The notes under the pieces were generated by a model. That model worked only from the letters and a program-made list of their open reading frames with translations. It was not told the DNA's origin and did no database searches. A DNA stretch of 10,657 nt from HyVt-443 sp964544655 (GTDB lineage Bacteria; Pseudomonadota; Gammaproteobacteria; Chromatiales; Chromatiaceae). The position numbers and the translations under genes are program-made. The stretch is taken from assembly GCA_964544655.1 (NCBI GenBank), contig CAZJCM010000063.1, positions 1 through 10,657 on the forward strand. The letters run 5' to 3'. The stretch's first letter is position 1. Each line of letters starts with the position of its first letter. Shown here piece after piece: positions 6,031 to 10,657 of this stretch.

Positions 6031-7690
6031 GACGTGATCCGGATATGGAGCGGCTGAGGAGAATAACGGGCGCGATGCCCACCAGGACGATGGTCAAGGA
6101 GGCGACGGCGGCGTCCGCCAGGCGCTCATCCGAGGCCAGCTCATAGGCGCGAACCGCCAGGGTATTGAAATTGAAAGGCCGCAGAATCAGGGTTGCCGGC
6201 AACTCCTTGAGTACGTCGACGAAGACCAGCAGGAGCGCGGTAAGGAGGCTGCCGCGCAACATCGGGACATGAACCCGCCAGACGGTCTGCAGCGGCGTGT
6301 GACCCATGGTGCGCGCAGCCTCATCCATACTGAGGCGGATACGGCCCAGCCCCGCCTCCACCGTTTGCAGGGCAACCGCCAGGAAACGCACCAGATAGGC
6401 AAACAGCAGGGCGACCAGGGTGCCGCTGAGCAGCAGGCCGGTGGAGATGTCGAACTGGCGGCGCATCCACTCATCGAGCAGATTGTCGAAAGCGGCAAAC
6501 GGAATCATCACCCCCACCGCAATCACGGTCCCGGGGATGGCGTAGCCCATACCGGCGACCCGCACCGCCGCGGCAACCCAGCGACCGCCTTGCAGGCGTT
6601 TGCCATAGCCGAGAAACAGGGCCAGCAACAGGGCCAGCAGCGCGGCGATTCCGGCCAGCCCCAGGCTGTTCAAGACCAGCTGCAGGTAGCCTGCATCGAG
6701 GCGCTCATCGGCGCGGGTCAGGACCCATGCCAGCAACTGACCCGCCGGGATCAGGAAGCCCGCCGACAGTATGGCCAGGCAGTAGAGAAAGGTGATCCAA
6801 CCCCGCCAACCGGTGAGTTGGAAGCGGGCCAGACGCTGATGGCGCTGACTGGTGTGGTGATAACGGGCGCGCCGCCGCGAGGCGCGCTCGATCAACACGA
6901 CAGCGAACACGAACAGCAGCAGCAGAGCCGATAGCTGGGCTGCCGCCGCTGCATTGTCCAGCCCAAACCAGGTGCGGAAGATGCCGGTGGTAAAGGTGGA
7001 GACACCGAAATACTGCACCGTGCCGTAGTCCGCCAGGGTCTCCATCAGCGCCAGTGAGAGCCCGGCCACGATCGCCGGCCGGGCCAGCGGCAGCGCCACC
7101 CGGAAGAAGGTGCGCCAGGGTCCGTTACCCAGGGTGCGGCTCACATCCAGCACGCACAGGGACTGACTGAGAAACGCCGCCCTGGCCAGCAGGTAGACAT
7201 AAGGATAGAGCACCAACGACAACATGATGGCGGCCCCTTCCAATGAGCGCACCTGGGGAAACCAGTATTCACCGTAACGCCAGCCGCCCCAGCTCCGGAT
7301 CAGCTCCTGCACCGGTCCGGTGAAATCCAACAGTCCGGTATAGGTGTAGGCGATGATATAGGCCGGTACCGCCATGGGCAGCAGCAGCGCCCATTCGAAC
7401 ACCCGGCGCCCCGGGAAGGCACACATGCTGGTCACCCAGGCGGCACTGACACCCAAGGTGAAGGTACCGATGGCGACCCCCAACATCAGCAACAGCGAGT
7501 TGATGACATAGTCCTGCAGCACGGTCGCCGCCAGATGCTGCCAGATATCACCGGCGGGCACCAGCACGAATCCCGCCACCACCAGGACCGGCAACGACAG
7601 CAGCAGGGCGATGCCGATCACGCCCATCATCCACAGCGGGGGCCTGCGGGGGATGATGGCGATGGCGGCAGCGGTCGTATCGTTGGACAT
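6017..7690 (-). CDS. fbpB: Ferric iron ABC transporter, fused double permease
   Basis: This inner-membrane permease of 557 residues consists of two homologous halves, as in FbpB/SfuB/HitB. Hydrophobic segments are spread through both halves, beginning at about 20-45 and 62-88 and resuming at about 300-326 after a charged central loop (268-298). Each half has an EAA-type loop that contacts the ATPase: LDVSRTLGNGPWRTFFRVAL near 181-200 and MDEAARTMGHTPLQTVWRVH near 455-474. The stretch VDVLKELPATLILRPFNFNT after the second loop is typical of iron permeases. The start at 7690 gives MSNDTTAAA and has only a weak ribosome site, 31 bp after the binding-protein stop. The gene overlaps the ATPase gene by 14 bp, so the three genes form one operon. 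Confidence 0.93.
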   Translation of the reverse strand: MSNDTTAAAIAIIPRRPPLWMMGVIGIALLLSLPVLVVAGFVLVPAGDIWQHLAATVLQDYVINSLLLMLGVAIGTFTLGVSAAWVTSMCAFPGRRVFEWALLLPMAVPAYIIAYTYTGLLDFTGPVQELIRSWGGWRYGEYWFPQVRSLEGAAIMLSLVLYPYVYLLARAAFLSQSLCVLDVSRTLGNGPWRTFFRVALPLARPAIVAGLSLALMETLADYGTVQYFGVSTFTTGIFRTWFGLDNAAAAAQLSALLLLFVFAVVLIERASRRRARYHHTSQRHQRLARFQLTGWRGWITFLYCLAILSAGFLIPAGQLLAWVLTRADERLDAGYLQLVLNSLGLAGIAALLALLLALFLGYGKRLQGGRWVAAAVRVAGMGYAIPGTVIAVGVMIPFAAFDNLLDEWMRRQFDISTGLLLSGTLVALLFAYLVRFLAVALQTVEAGLGRIRLSMDEAARTMGHTPLQTVWRVHVPMLRGSLLTALLLVFVDVLKELPATLILRPFNFNTLAVRAYELASDERLADAAVASLTIVLVGIAPVILLSRSISGSRHETA

Positions 7691-7721
7691 CGGCTCAGCG
7701 CTCGCTGGAGAAGGGGTGACC

Positions 7722-8744
7722 CTACTTCCAGCCCGCCCGGTCCATTATGCGTACCGCTTGCGGGTTCAGTTCACCGAGCCGCGCCAGGTTCAGCCGATCA
7801 CGTTTGAATGAACCCCACTGCTGCAGAACGGCACTGACCGGCACATCGTCGCGCACCGGATACTCGCCATTGCGCTCGGCATACCATTGCTGGGCCTGCT
7901 CACCCGCCATGAACTCGATCAGACGTATGGCCGCCTGTCGGTGGCTTGCCGCGCTGGTCAGCGCCGCCCCACTGATGTTGATGTGGGCACCCCGTCCCTG
8001 CTGATTGGGCCAGAACACGCCCATCTGCCCGGCGATCCTGCGCTGCGTCTCATCATTGGAGGTGAGCATACCCGCCAAGTAATAAGTGTTGGCGATCGCG
8101 ATATCACAGATACCGGCCACCGCCGCCTTGATCTGGTCCCGGTCACCGCCACGGGGAGGCCGGGCGAAGTTGCTCACCAGACCCCGCGCCCAGTTCTCGG
8201 CCGCCTCGGCACCATCTGCGGCAATCAACGAAGCGAGCAAGGACTGGTTATAGATATTGTTCGACGAGCGGATACAGATACGCCCCCGCCACTTGGCATC
8301 GGCCAGATCCTCATAGGTGGAGAGCTGAGCCGGATCGAGACGCCCTTTCACATACATGATGGGACGGGAACGAATGGTCAGGCCATACCAATAACCCTCC
8401 TCATCCCGCAGGTTGGCCGGTATCACCTGCTCCAGCAATGGCGAGTGAAAGCTGCTGATCACCCCCGCCTGCTTGGCCCGATACAGGCGGCCGGCATCCG
8501 TGGTGATCAGCACATCCGCCGGAGAGTTCCGTCCCTCACTGCGCAGGCGCTGCAACAGGGCATCCGCCTTTCCGGTGACCAGATTGACCCGAATGCCCGT
8601 CTGTTCAGTGAAACGATCCATCAACGGCTTGATCAACTTCTCCTTGCGCGCCGAATAGACATTCACCTCACCGGCGGCGAAGACCCATTGTGCAGAAAGC
8701 AGTGAGACAGTGAGAAGAAACAGACTGAATATACGAATAGACAT
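7722..8744 (-). CDS. fbpA: Ferric iron ABC transporter, periplasmic iron-binding protein
   Basis: The 340-residue product is a class II periplasmic binding protein of the FbpA/FutA family that would bind Fe(III) in the periplasm and deliver it to the permease. A signal peptide occupies residues 1-23 (hydrophobic FSLFLLTVSLLSAQW, cut after VFA). The mature protein starts AGEVNVYSARKEKLIKPL, typical of the family, with conserved Tyr30. The paired tyrosines that bind iron in this family are at 221-222 in ANTYYLAGM. The region NSPADVLITTDAGRLYRA (74-91) is also characteristic. I chose ATG 8744 over an in-frame ATG at 8783 because it has an AAGG ribosome site and yields a clean signal peptide, while 8783 falls at the promoter/Fur region. 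First gene of the Fur-controlled operon. Confidence 0.95.
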   Translation of the reverse strand: MSIRIFSLFLLTVSLLSAQWVFAAGEVNVYSARKEKLIKPLMDRFTEQTGIRVNLVTGKADALLQRLRSEGRNSPADVLITTDAGRLYRAKQAGVISSFHSPLLEQVIPANLRDEEGYWYGLTIRSRPIMYVKGRLDPAQLSTYEDLADAKWRGRICIRSSNNIYNQSLLASLIAADGAEAAENWARGLVSNFARPPRGGDRDQIKAAVAGICDIAIANTYYLAGMLTSNDETQRRIAGQMGVFWPNQQGRGAHINISGAALTSAASHRQAAIRLIEFMAGEQAQQWYAERNGEYPVRDDVPVSAVLQQWGSFKRDRLNLARLGELNPQAVRIMDRAGWK

Positions 8745-8763
8745 CGAACGACCCTTGGATGGT

Positions 8764-8811
8764 TGATAATAGATCTGATGCAAATGATAACGATTTTCAT
8801 TTGCATGTCAA
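8764..8811 (-). promoter_or_regulatory. Fur-box-covered sigma70 promoter of the fbpABC operon
   Basis: Read on the minus strand, TTGACA (8806-8811) is a perfect -35 and TATCAT (8784-8789) a five-of-six -10, separated by 16 bp. A perfect 9-bp inverted repeat (TGCAAATGA at 8779-8787, TCATTTGCA at 8797-8805) spans the spacer. Inside it, TGATAAC-G-ATTTTCA (8785-8799) fits the 7-1-7 Fur consensus closely. A further TGATAAT half-site at 8764-8770, two helix turns away, may extend the bound region toward the start codon. Occupancy by Fur-Fe(II) would block both promoter boxes, so transcription is expected only in iron limitation. Confidence 0.88.
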
Positions 8812-9319
8812 GGGGCGCGACACCATCCCTTCCTCTATAGACCTCCGCGCCCCCACCCACAGGACCTCGGTGATGTCCTCCACCCGATGCACCGAAAGGC
8901 CGGCCGGGTACATATGGACTTTACAGGCCTGTCTGTCCCGACGAGTTCAACTACCTGTTCGCTGGCAGTTTGAATGTCGCTACTGCGATATGAATGAAAC
9001 CTTGGAATGAAAGCACCTCTGTTGCTGAACCCCGGAAGACCGCTACCCTGACCGGCTTTGCCTTCTGCTTCACAACCACCCGCACGCCAATTGGACGGAC
9101 TGTTATTGGTGACCGCGAAAGCTATCACAGTCCCCTTCTCATCAGGTCATCGCGGCCTTGAGTCAGTGGTTGATCTGCGTCAAGGTGCGCAGTTCCGGCA
9201 ACCGGATGTAGTTTCACCAGTTTTGTTTTTTCTCTTTTTTGTTATTTTTTATAATCCCATCTGCAGGTACATAACGGTTCGACTATCATATTTCACATAA
9301 CCACAAGATATTTATTTAT
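8812..9319. other. Long intergenic region without a supported gene
   Basis: Between the fbp promoter and the regulator promoter I find no convincing gene. Several frames stay open for 60-97 codons; the longest is on the minus strand (9128 to 8835, 97 codons). None has a good ribosome site, a family motif or ordinary composition, so they are probably chance or a decayed gene. The region holds an inverted repeat (GGGGCGCG 8812-8819 with CGCGCCCC 8846-8853), an FNR/Anr-like site (9170-9183), a small hairpin TCCGG-caa-CCGGA (9194-9206) and, from about 9217, a T-rich then AT-rich tract unlike the flanking DNA. ACATAAC occurs twice, at 9269 and 9295. Confidence 0.5.
9170..9183. promoter_or_regulatory. 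FNR/Anr-like binding site
   Basis: TTGAT-ctgc-GTCAA matches the FNR/Anr consensus TTGAT-N4-ATCAA with one difference in the right half, and such right halves are common in Anr sites. No good -10 lies at the expected distance on either strand (about 22 bp past the site on the plus strand the sequence is ATGTAG) and no gene clearly follows. It could be a chance match, the leftover of a lost oxygen-regulated promoter, or control of an unannotated RNA. Confidence 0.35.
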
Positions 9320-9365
9320 TTCAAATTAACATTTTGTGCAATATGATATTACGCAGTCACGTAAT
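9320..9365 (+). promoter_or_regulatory. Candidate promoter and operator of the XRE-family regulator
   Basis: TTCAAA (9320-9325) and TATGAT (9342-9347) form a plausible sigma70 promoter with a 16-bp spacer in an AT-rich tract. Directly after the -10, ATTACG-cagtca-CGTAAT (9348-9365) is a perfect 6-6-6 inverted repeat covering the likely start site. A dyad there suits an operator for the encoded HTH protein, which would repress itself. A perfect 5-1-5 palindrome AATAT-g-ATATT overlaps the -10. Confidence 0.5.
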
Positions 9366-9469
9366 GGACTATCCGAAAAGGCATAATCTGCAAGGGTTGC
9401 GGATGCTACACACTCAACTGCAAAGGACCACACCGCGTTAGCGTCGCGTCCCGGCACGGAGATCTGGCA

Positions 9470-10045
9470 ATGAAACTTGAACTAAAAAAATTTGGTCCAG
9501 CACTCAAACTGTTGAGGATCGAACGTGGGTACTCCCAGGCCGACTTCGCTGCAGCATGCGGCTGGGCAAGGAACTCCGGGCGCATCTCGCAGTATGAAAC
9601 AGGACGCCGCACCCCCAGCCCTGACGACGTGAGGACAATGGCGAAGGTGCTTGGCGTCTCCGCCAGCAAGCTGCAGTTCCCTGACGAGAACGACAGCGTA
9701 TCCAAATCGACCCCTGGCCGCCTAGTGCAGCGTGGGCCTGGCAAGAGCCGGGTGCCTGTTGTCACCATGGCCGTGGCGGCCCGACGCCTGCGGCAGGCGC
9801 ACAAGCTGGTGATGGCCCGGGCGACCGAGAGGGATCTCGATGTCGATGATGAGCGGCTTGACGTCGCTGTCGGACTCTACATGGAGTATGACAGCGCACG
9901 GAATGCCGCGCTCCGTGACCTGCTCGGCGAGACCGCCAGCGACGCTCCTACACCATCCCCCGACCTTGCGGTTGTCGACTGGGCTCTCGAGACCGCCACG
10001 GACGAAGATATCTCCGCGATCCGTCAGAGGATGTTCGACGAGTAA
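9470..10045 (+). CDS. XRE-family helix-turn-helix transcriptional regulator
   Basis: The 191-residue product has an N-terminal Cro/C1-type HTH: FGPALKLLRIERGYSQADFAAACG (helices 1-2), then RISQYETGRRTPSPDDVRTMAKVLGVSASKL (recognition helix and helices 4-5), covering about residues 8-68. The C-terminal 120 residues (basic linker, the helix MAVAARRLRQAHKLV, then an acidic tail ending DEDISAIRQRMFDE) match nothing I recognise. They lack the catalytic pattern of LexA/CI-type peptidases and an HipA or toxin signature. GGAG ahead of ATG 9470 is the likely ribosome site, after a leader of about 115 nt. It is a single gene with its own terminator, and its AT-rich upstream DNA and position beside a tRNA gene fit an acquired element. 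It could be a prophage- or island-type repressor; the target is unknown apart from the likely autoregulatory dyad at 9348-9365. Confidence 0.85.
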   Translation: MKLELKKFGPALKLLRIERGYSQADFAAACGWARNSGRISQYETGRRTPSPDDVRTMAKVLGVSASKLQFPDENDSVSKSTPGRLVQRGPGKSRVPVVTMAVAARRLRQAHKLVMARATERDLDVDDERLDVAVGLYMEYDSARNAALRDLLGETASDAPTPSPDLAVVDWALETATDEDISAIRQRMFDE

Positions 10046-10188
10046 CACAGCAGTTTGCAAACTTCCACTTGCGACCCCGGCCGCCTCGCGCCGGGTTTTT
10101 TTGTGCATGTGCGTATATGACGCACCGTGCGGATCTGTGGCGCTATTGTGTACGCCCAGGCCCCGCTTCTCTTCCGTTTCGTCGCCAT
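10024..10188 (-). pseudogene. Possible truncated integrase N-terminus
   Basis: On the minus strand an excellent ribosome site (AAGGAGG, 5 bp before the ATG at 10188) opens a 54-codon frame starting MATKRKRSGAWAYTIA. A short Lys/Arg-rich start followed by a small-residue-W-x-x-x-I pattern is how many phage-type tyrosine integrases begin. After about 16 residues the frame becomes basic and low in information, and it runs through the terminator and into the 3' end of the regulator gene on the opposite strand. So it looks like a gene cut off by a deletion. The resemblance is from memory and covers few residues; an unrelated small peptide gene, or chance, is possible. Confidence 0.35.
10076..10102 (+). 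terminator. Rho-independent terminator of the XRE-family regulator
   Basis: CCCGGC (10076-10081) pairs with GCCGGG (10090-10095) across an 8-base loop and is followed by seven T's (10096-10102). It lies about 30 bp after the regulator stop codon. Confidence 0.85.
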
Positions 10189-10269
10189 AGCACCCTCCTT
10201 GTGTGTATGTCATGCGTGCCACAGCCTGGGCAAAACTTCTCACGTACACGGCAAACAGAACCTTTTTCC

Positions 10270-10286
10270 GTGTGTCATTGACACAC
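10270..10286. promoter_or_regulatory. Perfect 17-bp palindrome, possible operator
   Basis: GTGTGTCA-t-TGACACAC is a perfect 8-1-8 inverted repeat in an otherwise non-coding stretch (10103-10373). It lies about 80 bp upstream of the minus-strand integrase-like start at 10188 and could be the site of a dimeric regulator or recombination-directing protein. It is followed by AT-rich DNA with GGTCC/GTCCA repeats (10301-10315). The function is inferred only from the symmetry. Confidence 0.45.
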
Positions 10287-10373
10287 CAATGGTGCAATTT
10301 TGGTCCGTTTTGTCCAATTTTTGTGCATATTTTATACAGCTGCGGCAGGGGGTTCCCGGGGTAGCGGCAAGAA

Positions 10374-10407
10374 AAAACCCCGTAGTACCAAGTACTTACG
10401 GGGTTTT
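10374..10407 (-). terminator. Terminator of the tRNA-Gly/tRNA-Cys operon
   Basis: An 11-bp perfect arm, AAAACCCCGTA (10374-10384) with TACGGGGTTTT (10397-10407), encloses an inner GTAC-caa-GTAC hairpin. On the minus strand the stem is followed by a run of T's (complement of A's 10372-10377). It lies 5 bp past the 3' end of tRNA-Cys. Confidence 0.9.
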
Positions 10408-10412
10408 ATCGT

Positions 10413-10486
10413 TGGAGGCTGAGCCCGGAATCGAACCGAGGTCCACGGCTTTGCAGGCCGCTGCATAACCACTCTGCCACTCAGCC
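10413..10486 (-). tRNA. cysT: tRNA-Cys(GCA)
   Basis: The 74-nt gene folds as a standard cloverleaf: acceptor GGCTGAG/CTCAGCC with discriminator T and encoded CCA (10413-10415), anticodon loop CTGCAAA giving GCA, and T-loop TTCGATT. The order tRNA-Gly then tRNA-Cys matches glyW-cysT of gammaproteobacteria. In E. coli leuZ comes next, but here the terminator follows directly. Confidence 0.96.
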
Positions 10487-10549
10487 ATATCTTTTCATCG
10501 GGACGGGTATCCGTGGTTATATGGATTCACCATCCTTTATAAGGACGAA

Positions 10550-10570
10550 ACCCCGAGCGCTGCCCGGGGT
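10550..10570. other. Hairpin in the tRNA spacer
   Basis: ACCCCG (10550-10555) pairs with CGGGGT (10565-10570) across a 9-base loop. On the minus strand it is followed by TTCGTCC rather than a clean T-run, so it is more likely a processing or partial attenuation structure between the two tRNAs than a full terminator. Confidence 0.35.
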
Positions 10571-10581
10571 CTATCCGAATT

Positions 10582-10657
10582 TGGAGCGGGAAACGAGATT
10601 CGAACTCGCGACCCCAACCTTGGCAAGGTTGTGCTCTACCAGCTGAGCTATTCCCGC
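10582..10657 (-). tRNA. glyW: tRNA-Gly(GCC)
   Basis: The 76-nt gene is complete and ends exactly at the window edge: acceptor GCGGGAA/TTCCCGC with discriminator T and encoded CCA (10582-10584), D-arm GCTCAGCTGGTAGAGC, anticodon loop TTGCCAA giving GCC, and T-loop TTCGAAT. It is the first visible gene of the two-tRNA operon; its promoter, and probably pgsA, lie to the right of the window. Confidence 0.97.

Noticed and set aside
6269..6934. 221-codon plus-strand open frame inside the permease gene
   Set aside because: It is antisense to the permease, Gln/His/Gly-rich from the complementary codons, and without motifs.
8835..9128. 97-codon minus-strand open frame upstream of fbpA
   Set aside because: It has no ribosome site or recognisable domain, and its composition is unlike that of neighbouring proteins. 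Kept only as part of the unexplained region.
9403..9441. 12-residue leader peptide frame ahead of the regulator
   Set aside because: It has a purine-rich stretch upstream, but there is no attenuator-like pairing or codon bias to suggest regulation; too short to support.
9722..10297. 191-codon minus-strand open frame opposite the XRE regulator
   Set aside because: It lies antisense to the 3' half of a well-supported gene and its terminator, has no recognisable domain and lacks a ribosome site; a shadow frame.
10413..10440. Duplicated tRNA-Cys 3' end (second attachment site) elsewhere in the window
   Set aside because: By eye I found no second copy of this segment in 8812-10373 or further left.
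1..10657. CRISPR array or a known multi-gene defence system
   Set aside because: There is no regularly spaced repeat series and no defence gene; the repeats present are inverted ends and REP-like hairpins.

Overview
The window looks like a chromosomal segment of a free-living or symbiotic gammaproteobacterium with moderately high GC. The evidence is a PurB whose catalytic residues fall at the same numbers as in E. coli PurB (His171, Ser295), a RoxA/YcfD-type ribosomal oxygenase near purB, and a tRNA-Gly(GCC)/tRNA-Cys(GCA) pair in the order of the glyW-cysT cluster that follows pgsA in many gammaproteobacteria. I cannot name the species.

Layout, left to right. (1) Bases 1-1875: purB lies between two copies of one short repeat family in opposite orientation. 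The left copy enters from outside the window and ends at base 54. The right copy (1602-1826) is a complete, non-coding, MITE-like element with imperfect 13-bp terminal inverted repeats and a perfect 9-bp target duplication. It carries a REP-like double hairpin and separates purB from a strong bidirectional terminator. (2) Bases 1907-4952: an OmpA-family outer membrane/peptidoglycan-linking protein on the minus strand; then, on the plus strand, a RoxA-like 2-oxoglutarate oxygenase followed with an overlap by a small secreted protein with a secretin N-type domain. (3) Bases 4930-8811: a minus-strand ferric iron ABC importer (binding protein, fused double permease, ATPase; fbpABC-type) behind a sigma70-like promoter overlapped by a very good Fur box. 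The ATPase gene overlaps the convergent secretin-like gene by 23 bp. (4) Bases 8812-10373: an accessory-looking segment. It has about 650 bp with no supported gene (but an FNR/Anr-like site and an AT-rich tract), a XRE-type regulator with a candidate operator at its promoter, its terminator, a short minus-strand reading frame that resembles the first residues of a phage-type integrase, and a perfect 17-bp palindrome. (5) Bases 10374-10657: a minus-strand tRNA-Gly/tRNA-Cys operon with its own terminator.

How it works together: purB and roxA are housekeeping genes. The fbpABC operon is an iron-starvation importer that Fur should repress when iron is plentiful. The regulator plus the integrase-like fragment beside the 3' end of a tRNA gene suggest the worn edge of an integrated element. 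I found no convincing complete novel defence or metabolic system. The most interesting items are the MITE with its nested REP pair and the tRNA-proximal remnant.
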